64,000 nucleotides of DNA from the NCBI RefSeq assembly GCF_047872805.1, contig NZ_JBLQUK010000012.1, positions 14,808 to 78,807 of the forward strand. The letters run 5' to 3'. The stretch comes from Erythrobacter sp047872805 (GTDB lineage: Bacteria; Pseudomonadota; Alphaproteobacteria; Sphingomonadales; Sphingomonadaceae). The position numbers and the translations under genes were made by a program. The first letter of the stretch is position 1, and each line of letters starts with the position of its first letter. Shown here piece by piece: positions 17,279 through 25,324 of the stretch. Below the pieces are notes generated by a model that saw only the letters and a list, made by a program, of their open reading frames with translations, was not told the origin of the DNA and searched no databases.

Positions 17279-18070
17279 TCAGGCAAAACTCATGGCGAGG
17301 CTGCCCATCAGCAGCGCCCATCCATCGACCAGCACGAACAGCAGCAGCTTGAATGGCAACGAGATAATCGTTGGCGATAGCATCATCATCCCCAGGCTCA
17401 TGAGCACGCTGGCGACCACCAGATCAATGACAAGGAACGGCAGGAACAGCATGAAACCGATCTGAAACGCCGTTTCGAGCTCGCTGGTCACGAACGAGGG
17501 CAGCAGGATCGAGAACGGGATCTTCGCCGGGTCATCAAATTGGCCCACGCCTGCGATATCCGAGAACATGATCAGATTGGCCTCGCGTGTCTGCGCCAAC
17601 ATAAAGGTGTGAAAGGCTTCGCCCGCGCTGGCGATGGCGGCATCGGCACCGATCGTTCCGGCGGAATAGGGCGCGATGGCGACCACATTCACGGTGTCGA
17701 TGGTTGGGGCCATCACGAATAGCGACAGGAACAGCGACAACCCCACCAGCACCTGTGTCGGCGGAGAGCCTTGCAGGCCCAACGCCTGACGCAGGATCGA
17801 CAACACAATGAGAATACGCAGGAAACTGGTCATCATCAGCACGATCGCGGGCAGGATCGTAAGCAGGCTCATCACCAGCAGGAGCTGGATCGAGAAGCTC
17901 AGCGGCGCGCCTTCGCCCGCGCCTCCGCTGCCCAGGGCGCGTTCAATCGCGCCGCCAATTCCGGCTGGTTCTGCCGCCGTCGCTATCGCTGCCATGGCAG
18001 GGTCTGCCAGCGCAAACATGGTTAACGCCAAAACACACAATGCGGCACCGAGCCTGCGGAAATGGTTCAT
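17279..18070 (-). CDS. fliP: Flagellar export gate protein FliP
   Basis: FliP is the core of the FliPQR export gate. From MNHFRRLGAALC the product is 263 residues, with a cleavable signal peptide ending near ADPAMA, as in most FliP proteins. The family signatures are MTSFLRILIVLSILRQALGLQGSPPTQVLVGLSLFL and the C-terminal membrane segments with SLGMMMLSPTIISLPFKLLLFVLVDGW. The ATG at 18070 shares one base with the fliO stop. Longer in-frame starts would lie inside fliO. Confidence 0.96.
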   Translation of the reverse strand: MNHFRRLGAALCVLALTMFALADPAMAAIATAAEPAGIGGAIERALGSGGAGEGAPLSFSIQLLLVMSLLTILPAIVLMMTSFLRILIVLSILRQALGLQGSPPTQVLVGLSLFLSLFVMAPTIDTVNVVAIAPYSAGTIGADAAIASAGEAFHTFMLAQTREANLIMFSDIAGVGQFDDPAKIPFSILLPSFVTSELETAFQIGFMLFLPFLVIDLVVASVLMSLGMMMLSPTIISLPFKLLLFVLVDGWALLMGSLAMSFA

Positions 18071-18381
18071 CACGCTTGCCCGATTTCGCTGATTGTTGTC
18101 GACGCGAGCGTGGGCGCCGGGGCCCGGCCCGGAGCTTCGCCTAGCCGCACCAATCCGTTGCGGGTGCAACCCAGTAGAATTTCGGTATCGTGAAACCGAA
18201 CGACCGCCAGTTTCAACCCCGGTGACAGCATCGTCGTTTCGATCAAGGCGACGCTCTGCCCGGTGCCATGCGCGCCCACCAATCGCGTCTGCAAGAACCG
18301 GGTGAGCCGCAGGCTACCCCAAATAAGAGCCGCCAGCAGCGGCAACAGCAGCGCCAACCGCAGGAAATATTCGACCATCAT
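18070..18381 (-). CDS. fliO: Flagellar biosynthetic protein FliO
   Basis: FliO is a membrane scaffold that helps assemble the FliP ring. The product is 103 residues with one N-terminal membrane helix (VEYFLRLALLLPLLAALIWGSL). A small soluble domain follows, with SVALIETTMLSPGLKLAVVRFHDTEILLGCTRNGLVRL, which resembles the FliO/FliZ family. The ATG at 18381 overlaps the fliN stop (ATGA); a second ATG follows one codon later. Confidence 0.88.
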   Translation of the reverse strand: MMVEYFLRLALLLPLLAALIWGSLRLTRFLQTRLVGAHGTGQSVALIETTMLSPGLKLAVVRFHDTEILLGCTRNGLVRLGEAPGRAPAPTLASTTISEIGQA

Positions 18382-18659
18382 GACGGTTGGTTCCCGCGTG
18401 CAGACACTTCCTCTTCGCCCACAAGGCTGACGATGCGCAAGGCAAAGCGGCCATCCTGCGCCACCACCTCGCCGCGCGCGACGATCCGGCCATTGGCGGT
18501 CACATCGAGCAATTCATCGGTCAGCCGGTTGAGCGCGACAACGCTGCCTTCACCTAGGGCAAGCACCTCCTTCAAGGGCATGTCCGTGCGCCCCAGTTCC
18601 ACCGAAAGACGCACGGTCACATCGCCAAAGCGGTGCATAGCGGGATTGATAGCGTTCAT
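18378..18659 (-). CDS. fliN: Flagellar motor switch protein FliN
   Basis: FliN is a C-ring component that helps dock the export ATPase complex and transmits rotor switching. The 93-residue product is almost only the surface-presentation (SpoA) domain: VTVRLSVELGRTDMPLKEVLALGEGSVVALNRL, then GRIVARGEVVAQDGRFALRIVSLV. It lacks the longer N-terminal region found in some homologues. It overlaps fliM and fliO by four bases each, so the C-ring genes are translationally coupled. Confidence 0.94.
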   Translation of the reverse strand: MNAINPAMHRFGDVTVRLSVELGRTDMPLKEVLALGEGSVVALNRLTDELLDVTANGRIVARGEVVAQDGRFALRIVSLVGEEEVSARGNQPS

Positions 18660-19612
18660 GCGGCGGCCCCAAAATTTTCGTTGAACTGTGTTTCCCGGAT
18701 TTGTCCAGGCAAGCGCGTGATGCGCAGCGCCATACGGTTTTCCAGCGTGCCCAGCGTGCCGTGGGCGAGCGTTTCTTCGCCCACTTTCAGCGGCAATTCG
18801 CGCGGGATCGCCAGTGGAATTTCATCGCCGGGCGCGAGCCGTTCCAATTGCCCCAGCGACATTGTAAATTGGCTCAAGACCGCTTCGAGCGGCAATGGCA
18901 CCGCGTCAAAGGCTCCATCGGAAGCGTTGCTGCGGGCGGCGGTGTTTCCGCGCATGGCTTGCGCCGAACCCGCGCCGGGCAGCAGCGCGTCTAGCCGGTC
19001 GGCAGCAACCGCCAGCACCGCGCTCCACTGCGTTCCTGTATCCATCACCATCGTGACGGTCAGCAACGCGACCTCAGCAGCGGGATCAAAAGGCTTAAGC
19101 CGGGTCACGCTTTCACTGCGAACCAACACATCGCCGCTGCTGCGGTCTGCCGCGCCATTGGCTACGGCAATCACTTGCGCGACCAGACCCGCCATTTGTT
19201 CGGCCAGCATCGCGGCAGAACGCGGCAATTGGGGCGGCAAAGTATCGGGCAAGGTGCCATCGCCGCCAAACGAATAATCGGTCAGCGCAATCACTGTGGC
19301 GATATCGACCGAAAACAGCATGGTCTGACCAGCATCGCCGCAGCGCAGCAGACTGTTGGCCGCAACAGGGCCAATTCGTTCGAACACCGCGCTGCCCAGC
19401 ATGATCTCAGGCATGGCCACCGTCACTTTCAGCTTGCCGCCTGAAAGGATTTGGCCAAATTCTTGCGCCAGTTCCCGACCGAGATCACGGCACCAGACAG
19501 CAAGATCTTCAGCGCGCTCTTCGGGACGCGGTCCACTGCGCGCAGTAAGCTCGGCGCAATGCTGCGCCAGCGGGCGTGCATCGGCAAAGGACGACGCAAA
19601 TTGCGGGGACAT
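18656..19612 (-). CDS. fliM: Flagellar motor switch protein FliM, without the N-terminal CheY-docking peptide
   Basis: FliM forms the C-ring middle and normally binds CheY-P to reverse rotation. The 318-residue product has the middle domain with a GGDG motif (TDYSFGGDGTLPD) and a C-terminal SpoA domain (VLSQFTMSLGQLERLAPGDEIPLAIP). The usual N-terminal LSQ-x-EIDALL peptide is absent; the N-terminus reads MSPQFASSFADARPLAQHC. The start is the ATG at 19612; a GTG at 19618 overlapping the fliL stop is an alternative and would not restore the motif. Identity as FliM is good, but chemotactic switching may work differently here. Confidence 0.88.
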   Translation of the reverse strand: MSPQFASSFADARPLAQHCAELTARSGPRPEERAEDLAVWCRDLGRELAQEFGQILSGGKLKVTVAMPEIMLGSAVFERIGPVAANSLLRCGDAGQTMLFSVDIATVIALTDYSFGGDGTLPDTLPPQLPRSAAMLAEQMAGLVAQVIAVANGAADRSSGDVLVRSESVTRLKPFDPAAEVALLTVTMVMDTGTQWSAVLAVAADRLDALLPGAGSAQAMRGNTAARSNASDGAFDAVPLPLEAVLSQFTMSLGQLERLAPGDEIPLAIPRELPLKVGEETLAHGTLGTLENRMALRITRLPGQIRETQFNENFGAAA

Positions 19613-19614
19613 GT

Positions 19615-20190
19615 TCACTGGACCAACAGCCCTTTGAAATGCACCGCCTCAATGCCGCCAAACCCTTCGTTTTCTTCAAGCACTGCATTGATGGCATCGG
19701 TCAGCCGCTTCGACAGCGCATCCTTGCCCTCGACATCGTAAATGTCCGCCTCGGGGGTCGCGGCAAGCTGCACCAGAACGGCCGAACGGATGGCAAGTTC
19801 GTGGTTCTTGACCCAACCCAGCACGCGCCCATCCCGGCGGGTCGACACGGCCAGATCAACCTGAATCAAGGCAGGTGAATCCGCCAGATTTGACGTGAAC
19901 GTTTGCTCGAAACTGTAATAGGCAGTGCGATATTCGCTCCCGCCTTCTCCATAAACGGGTGCGGCTGCATCCTTGCTATCCGTCGGCATTGCATAGGGGT
20001 CGGTCTCGCCCTTGCGCACCAATTTGGGAAGATCTGGGCCGCCTTCCTGATGTGCGCCGATTAGGCCTGCGGCAAATGCACCGTACGCACCGCCCGCACC
20101 GACCGCGAGCAGCAGCACAGCGCCGAGCACCATCTTCATCATGCCCCCCTTGGGCTTGTCTGCAGCGGCGGTGTCGTCAGACTTGGCCAT
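19615..20190 (-). CDS. fliL: Flagellar basal-body associated protein FliL
   Basis: FliL is an inner-membrane protein near the stators that increases torque. The 191-residue product has a short charged cytoplasmic tail, one membrane helix (GGMMKMVLGAVLLLAVGAGGAYGAF, in part) and a periplasmic stomatin-like FliL domain. That domain includes YRTAYYSFEQTFTSNLADSPALIQVDLAVST and a conserved end, GIEAVHFKGLLVQ. It lies between fliK and fliM with a 2-base or overlapping junction to fliM. Confidence 0.92.
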   Translation of the reverse strand: MAKSDDTAAADKPKGGMMKMVLGAVLLLAVGAGGAYGAFAAGLIGAHQEGGPDLPKLVRKGETDPYAMPTDSKDAAAPVYGEGGSEYRTAYYSFEQTFTSNLADSPALIQVDLAVSTRRDGRVLGWVKNHELAIRSAVLVQLAATPEADIYDVEGKDALSKRLTDAINAVLEENEGFGGIEAVHFKGLLVQ

Positions 20191-20225
20191 GCGATGTCAG
20201 CTCCTTGTTCAAACGGCGCTCGGTA

Positions 20226-21788
20226 TCAGGCGAACAGGCCGGCTTGGCGCAGGCCTGAGGGATCACCATCGGCCGAACCGGATCGCTCCGGGCTCTCGCG
20301 CTTGTTTCCGTTGCCACTGCTTTGGTCCCGGTATGGTTGAGACGATCCTTGCCCCGACCCTGGGGAAGACCCGTAGTTGCGCTCTGTAAAGCTGCCGGTG
20401 CCGGATTGGGGGCCGCTTCCCGAACCGCCATTGCCGCCCTGCTCATGGCCCCGCTGCGATTGCCCCGGCGCGGTTTCGGCTACAGCGGAAGCACGGTCTG
20501 AAAGAGCCGCCTGTATAGCCGGGACAAACCCCGGATCGCGGCTGGAAAGGGTCGCGCGCAGGTCGGTTCCTGCGGCCTCAAGCCGCATGGTGATCGCGCC
20601 GAATTCATGATGCCTGACGGTCATTTCAGGCCGTGCGGCACGTCCCATTTCGCGGGCTTCGGATAGTTGATTGACAATCGCATCAAGCGCTTGTGCCGGG
20701 CGGCCCTCGCCACGTTGCTCTGCCCCAAGGCCGAGGGCCGTTGGAGCGGTGGCTGGCCCGGAAACCAGCGGCGCGGCCTGTGCCAGGGTCGCAGAACCCT
20801 GCAGGGATGATGAGGTCGGTGCAGCGCCAAATGTCTGCCCCTGTGACTGCAGCTGTGTTTGCGACTGCAGGGAACTTTCACCCGCCGTCCCGCCTATGCG
20901 CCCCGGATCGGCGGCATCTGCCTCGGCCAGGAAACGCACCGGTGGTTCGATGCTCCGCCCGAGCGCTTTTTCACCCTTCGCTAAACGCGGCAATGCGTCC
21001 TGCGCAAGGGTCACGCGCAGCGCGGCATCAGCCGCAGCGATTGCAGGAGCTGCGCCTGGAATGGCAAGCGCTGAGATCACCTGAAAGGCGTCGGCTTTGG
21101 GCAGTGCAGGCGTGGGCGAAACTTCGGCGCGTTCAGGTTTGTTCGCCGGGTCTGGCCTTATGGTGTCAACCGAAGCTGGCCCCGCTGGCTCGGCGGAACC
21201 TTGCGCCTTTTCGGGCAGCTCGATAGCAACAGCACCCTGCGCGGCTTGCGGCGACCATGCAGGTGGCAAGCCCTTGTCCGCCAATGCAAGTTTGGGGTCT
21301 TCGTGCTCAATCCGCTCCGGTTTTGGCCCGCGTTCGTTCAACGGGGCAACCGCAACGCCCGGCAGTGGCGCAGGCGCGGCTGCGCCTTTGGGCAGGACCT
21401 TCGCCTTGGCTGGATTTTGGGTGGTTGGGACAACTTCATATGAAGCCACCGCCGTTTCTTGCAGTGGCGCAGGCTCAACGGGCGGAACCGGACTGCCGGA
21501 TTGTGGCAAAGCCTTGCCGTTTGGCGGCACAGCAATGCGGAGTTGATCGGGAGATTGGAACGCAAGGGCAGAGAGCCCTATATCCTCGGCAAGAGTGTCA
21601 TCATGCCCATCTGAGCCTTGCTCGGCCGTGCTATGAGGTTTGCCCAGAGCCCCCGGAACGCCGCCATCCGAGACCTGCGTCGCCCCCAGCAACGCGGGAA
21701 AATTGGCTGTTCCCCGCCGCAAATTGGGAGCTATTGCAGACGTCAGTGCAGCCGGGCGAGCGTTCAGTTCGGGCAGATTGGAAATCAA
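20226..21788 (-). CDS. fliK: Flagellar hook-length control protein FliK
   Basis: FliK measures hook length and triggers the FlhB specificity switch. The roughly 520-residue product has a long low-complexity Pro/Ala-rich part. A FliK C-terminal domain follows (MTVRHHEFGAITMRLEAAGTDLRATLSSRDPGFVPAIQAALSD) and then a Gly/Ser/Gln-rich tail. An in-frame stop blocks a longer frame. No ATG exists near the start, so I use TTG 21788, which has AAAAGGA upstream at good spacing; TTG 21806 is an alternative. Low conservation outside the C-terminal domain is normal for FliK. Confidence 0.85.
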   Translation of the reverse strand: MISNLPELNARPAALTSAIAPNLRRGTANFPALLGATQVSDGGVPGALGKPHSTAEQGSDGHDDTLAEDIGLSALAFQSPDQLRIAVPPNGKALPQSGSPVPPVEPAPLQETAVASYEVVPTTQNPAKAKVLPKGAAAPAPLPGVAVAPLNERGPKPERIEHEDPKLALADKGLPPAWSPQAAQGAVAIELPEKAQGSAEPAGPASVDTIRPDPANKPERAEVSPTPALPKADAFQVISALAIPGAAPAIAAADAALRVTLAQDALPRLAKGEKALGRSIEPPVRFLAEADAADPGRIGGTAGESSLQSQTQLQSQGQTFGAAPTSSSLQGSATLAQAAPLVSGPATAPTALGLGAEQRGEGRPAQALDAIVNQLSEAREMGRAARPEMTVRHHEFGAITMRLEAAGTDLRATLSSRDPGFVPAIQAALSDRASAVAETAPGQSQRGHEQGGNGGSGSGPQSGTGSFTERNYGSSPGSGQGSSQPYRDQSSGNGNKRESPERSGSADGDPSGLRQAGLFA

Positions 21789-21815
21789 CGAAGCGGTCCT
21801 TTTCAAATTGCGCGC

Positions 21816-22274
21816 TCAAGGCTCGTCAGTGTCTCGCCGGGAAGACAGCAACTTGCGTGCCATAACCGGAGCATGCGCCAGTTCGCGGTTGGCCTTGCGC
21901 GCTTCGATGTCGCGGCGCGCGGCTTCCATCCGTTCTTCAAACCGGGTGGCGCGGGTTTCCGCTGCGGCCAGTGATTGCGCCTGCCATTGGGCCTGAAGGT
22001 CGGTGTCCTTGCGCGCCTGATCGGCTTGCTGCGCGACCTCCTGAAGCCGCCGGACAAAGCCGCTTTCCTGCCGCAGGCCCGCGCCGGTCGAACTGGCCGG
22101 GCGGCCGCCATAATCGCGCATCAGTTCATGGCTGCGCTGCGCCAGCACCTCGCTGCGGGCAGCTTCGCTGACAGCATTGGCCAGCGCAGCCATCGCATCG
22201 CGCCGGGCAATCTTGGCCAGCGTCAACTGACGGCTAGCCAAAGTGAGACGGCGCTTTGCCTGTGCGTCACTCAT
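21816..22274 (-). CDS. fliJ: Flagellar export protein FliJ
   Basis: FliJ is the coiled-coil stalk protein of the export ATPase, analogous to the gamma subunit of F1. The 152-residue product is almost entirely helical and rich in Ala, Arg, Glu and Gln (RRLTLASRQLTLAKIARRDAMAAL...). Direct sequence similarity is weak, as usual in this family, so size, coiled-coil nature and place directly after fliI carry the call. Its ATG lies inside the fliI end (8-base overlap). Confidence 0.85.
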   Translation of the reverse strand: MSDAQAKRRLTLASRQLTLAKIARRDAMAALANAVSEAARSEVLAQRSHELMRDYGGRPASSTGAGLRQESGFVRRLQEVAQQADQARKDTDLQAQWQAQSLAAAETRATRFEERMEAARRDIEARKANRELAHAPVMARKLLSSRRDTDEP

Positions 22275-23616
22275 GGCCCGCCTCGCCGTGGGTCATCTGC
22301 GTCAGGGCCGCCAGCCCGCTCAGGCTGTCAGCAAGGTTCACCGCCTCACCCCGCGCCTGCATCAGAAATGCATCGATCTGCTGCGAATGTGCCAGTGCGC
22401 GGTCGAGCACCGGATCGGACCCGGTGCGATAGGCACCCATCATCACCAGATCGCGATTGTCTTCGCGCGCGGCAATAAGCGCCCTGAGGTTGCGCGCTGC
22501 CTCGGCGATGTCCGGCGTAACCAGATCGTCCATGACCCTGCTCAAGGATGCGGGAATATCGATCGCCGGATAATGTCCGCGCTGCGCCAGCGCTCGCGAC
22601 AGCACGACATGACCGTCAAGAATTGCGCGGGCGGTATCGACCACCGGGTCGGAAGTATCGTCGCCATCCGCCAGCACGGTATATAGCCCGGTGATCGCGC
22701 CGCCGGATGTGGCCGAATTGCCCGCGCGTTCGACCAGCCTGGTGATCGCCGCCAGCGCTGACGGCGGATAACCGCGTGCCGCCCCCGGCTCACCCAGCAC
22801 CAACGCCAGTTCGCGCGCGGCATGGGCAACGCGGGTCAGGCTGTCGAGCACCAACAGCACCCGCTTTCCCTGAGTGCGGAAATGTTCGGCAATCGCGGTC
22901 GCATATTGGGCCGCGCGCAGCCGCAGATTGGGCGCATGGTCGGCGGGAACCGCGACCACAACCATCCGCCCGCGCTGCACCCCGGTCATATGCCGCGCGA
23001 CGAAATCCGAGACTTCGCGGGCACGCTCTCCGATCAGCGCTACCACGGTGATATCCGCAACGGCATGGCCCGCGACCGTGTCGATCAAAACCGATTTGCC
23101 GACCCCTGATCCGGCGATAACGCCCAGCCGCTGTCCGATCCCCATCGTCGCCTGTGCATTGATCGCGCGCACTCCGCAATCGAACGGCTCGCGCACTGGG
23201 GCGCGCTCCAACGCCGCCTCGCGCTTGCCTGACAGCGGCCATTTCTGCGTCAGGTCAAGCGGCGGGCCTCCGTCAATCGGTTGTCCCAGCCCATCCACTG
23301 CGCGGCCCAGCAGAGCATCGCCGACTCGCACCGTGCCGGGCGAGCCGACCGCGCGCACCTTGGCACTCGGGCGCAATAGCTGCGTATCGCCAAGCAACAT
23401 CATGAGCGAATGTCCGCGCCGAAAACCGATAACCTCAGCAAGCGCTTCGTCACCCACATCGTTTTCGATGGCTCCCAGCGATCCGATCGGCAGAGCCAGC
23501 CCCGCGACTTCGATCAAGCCGCCGTCGCAGGCGACCACCGTCCCTGAGAGCACTGGTCCGCTCGCCACCTGTGCGGAGCGAAAGCGCGCCAGTTCGATCT
23601 GCAATTCCGCCAGCAT
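22267..23616 (-). CDS. fliI: Flagellum-specific export ATPase FliI
   Basis: FliI is the hexameric ATPase of flagellar type III export. The 449-residue product has the F1-beta-like fold with Walker A G-S-G-V-G-K-S (169-175, in GVIAGSGVGKSVLIDT) and Walker B VLLVLDSLTRVAHAAREL. The signature GEPGAARGYPPSALAAITRLVERAGN follows. The length and start at 23616 are standard. It sits between fliH (7 bases upstream) and fliJ, its two regulators. Confidence 0.97.
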   Translation of the reverse strand: MLAELQIELARFRSAQVASGPVLSGTVVACDGGLIEVAGLALPIGSLGAIENDVGDEALAEVIGFRRGHSLMMLLGDTQLLRPSAKVRAVGSPGTVRVGDALLGRAVDGLGQPIDGGPPLDLTQKWPLSGKREAALERAPVREPFDCGVRAINAQATMGIGQRLGVIAGSGVGKSVLIDTVAGHAVADITVVALIGERAREVSDFVARHMTGVQRGRMVVVAVPADHAPNLRLRAAQYATAIAEHFRTQGKRVLLVLDSLTRVAHAARELALVLGEPGAARGYPPSALAAITRLVERAGNSATSGGAITGLYTVLADGDDTSDPVVDTARAILDGHVVLSRALAQRGHYPAIDIPASLSRVMDDLVTPDIAEAARNLRALIAAREDNRDLVMMGAYRTGSDPVLDRALAHSQQIDAFLMQARGEAVNLADSLSGLAALTQMTHGEAGHE

Positions 23617-23622
23617 CGCCGC

Positions 23623-24285
23623 CTACCCGCGCAATGCAGTGGCAATCGCCCGCCGCCATTCGGACGGTCCGTCGCTGATTGAACCATCGGAGGTTTCAAA
23701 TTTCAGCCCACCGCGCGCAATTGTATCATCGGCCACGACGCGCCAATTATCCCGCGTTTCGCGGGCCAGCGCATCAATGTCCGCCGGGTTCAGATGCAGC
23801 GCGCAATCCTGTGCGGCGCTGCCTAGTCGCCGCGCTGCGGCATGGCAGCGTTTGAGGAGTTGTCCGGGCTCGGGCACGAATTCGCTTAGCGCCTGCTCGC
23901 AAAGAGCGATCACCGTCTCGGCCAATTCGCCCGCCAAACTGTCCATCGCGGTCTGATCAAGCTCGCGGAAGGACAAGCGCAAGGCGCGCTGTTGGTCCTG
24001 CACCGCAGTATGCTCTGCGGCGGCGGCGGCGCGTCCCGCTGCTTCGCCTCGGGCAAAAGCCTCAGCCAAAGGGTCGGGTTCTGGCAGGTTGTGCGCGGGT
24101 GTAGCCGCGGGCGACATTTCGGGCGCGGGCGCAGTTTGACGTTCCCGTTCACCCAAACGGCCAAAGGGACCGCCTTCAACAAAGCCGCCCGGCTGCGTCA
24201 ATTGGTCGATCCAGTCCGGTGCTTTGGCTTCGACTGATCCTTCCGGCTCATGCAAAGCAGCGAACCAATCAGACGAATTCAGCAT
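23623..24285 (-). CDS. fliH: Flagellar export apparatus protein FliH
   Basis: FliH is the peripheral stator-like protein that holds FliI to the C-ring. From MLNSSDWFAALHEPEG the product is 220 residues. It has a variable N-terminal part, then Ala/Glu-rich helices (LAEAFARGEAAGRAAAAAEHTAVQDQQRAL) and a C-terminal domain with ALHLNPADIDALARE and a late GGLKFETSDGSISDG. The latter resembles the 'GGC-x-I-E-T-x-x-G-x-I-D' motif of FliH and V/F-ATPase E/delta subunits. It starts 17 bases inside the end of fliG. Confidence 0.9.
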   Translation of the reverse strand: MLNSSDWFAALHEPEGSVEAKAPDWIDQLTQPGGFVEGGPFGRLGERERQTAPAPEMSPAATPAHNLPEPDPLAEAFARGEAAGRAAAAAEHTAVQDQQRALRLSFRELDQTAMDSLAGELAETVIALCEQALSEFVPEPGQLLKRCHAAARRLGSAAQDCALHLNPADIDALARETRDNWRVVADDTIARGGLKFETSDGSISDGPSEWRRAIATALRG

Positions 24286-25324
24286 CGTCGCCCCCCATCG
24301 AAATCTCACCCTGATCGGCCAGTGCGCGGGCAATTTCGACAATCTTGCGCTTGGCCGCATCGACTTCGCCGCGCGACAACCGACCGCGCATGTCGATCTC
24401 GTCGCGGATACCATCGGCGGCCCGGCTCGACATCGCTCTGAAGAACGGCGTGCGTTCGTCTTCCTTCGTGCCTTTCAGCGCATCGATCAGCGCTTCGTTG
24501 TCGACATCGCGCAACAGCCGCTCCATCGCTTGCGGTTCAAGATCGAACAGCATTTCAAAAGTGAACAATTCGTCTTCGATGCGCTCGGCCAGCGGTCCAT
24601 CGCGCAGCGCGATAGCGGGCAACACGGTGCCGCGCATATCGCCAGCGGAAAGGTTGATGAGGTTCGCGGCCTCGCGCGGGCCACCCAGCGTCAATGTATC
24701 CGCGCCAAAGCTGGCACCGATGCGCTGCGACAAAAGTGCGTCGATCATCGCCACCGCCTGCTGCGAAATCGGCCCGATGCGCGCGATGCGTTCGACCACC
24801 TGCGGTTGGAGATCCTGCGGCAGCGCTGAAAGCACCTCTGCGGCGGCTCCGGGTTCGAGCAACAGCAGCAGCGCCGCGATTACCTGCGGATGTTCGTCCT
24901 CAACCAGTTTGATCAGCACCGACGGCGCGAGCCAGCGCGCCATTTCGATCGAACGCGGCGGGCCTTTGGGCGCGATCTTGATCATCATGCTTTCGGCCTT
25001 GGCCTGGCCAATCGAGCGTTCAAGCAAGGCGCGCACCTGAGTGCTGCGGTCTTGTTTTGCCAACACCTCGCGGGAGCTTTCGCGTACAAAGTCCTCCAGC
25101 GCCTCGGCCATGGCGTCACGGTCGATCTCACCCAATTGGCACATTGCCGCGCCGATCTGTTCCAGTTCGTCAGGGCCAAGCCGCGCCAAAAGGGCTGCGG
25201 CCTCCTCATCGCTGAGCAGCATCAGGAATACAGCGGCGCGGTCGGTCCGGCTGAGCAGCGAGGCTGGCGCAGCCGCGCCCATTTCGGCCCCATCGCTCAT
25301 GACTGCTGCATCTTGGCTGGTCAT
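24269..25324 (-). CDS. fliG: Flagellar motor switch protein FliG
   Basis: FliG is the rotor protein that interacts with MotA to make torque. The 351-residue product has the N-terminal FliF-binding domain (SRTDRAAVFLMLLSDEEAAALLARLGP). The middle domain has the conserved EHPQ motif (VEDEHPQVIAALLL), and the C-terminal domain contains the charged torque helix (RDEIDMRGRLSRGEVDAAKRKIVEIARAL). The start used is ATG 25324, overlapping the fliF stop by one base; a GTG one codon earlier is also possible. Confidence 0.96.
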   Translation of the reverse strand: MTSQDAAVMSDGAEMGAAAPASLLSRTDRAAVFLMLLSDEEAAALLARLGPDELEQIGAAMCQLGEIDRDAMAEALEDFVRESSREVLAKQDRSTQVRALLERSIGQAKAESMMIKIAPKGPPRSIEMARWLAPSVLIKLVEDEHPQVIAALLLLLEPGAAAEVLSALPQDLQPQVVERIARIGPISQQAVAMIDALLSQRIGASFGADTLTLGGPREAANLINLSAGDMRGTVLPAIALRDGPLAERIEDELFTFEMLFDLEPQAMERLLRDVDNEALIDALKGTKEDERTPFFRAMSSRAADGIRDEIDMRGRLSRGEVDAAKRKIVEIARALADQGEISMGGDDAEFV

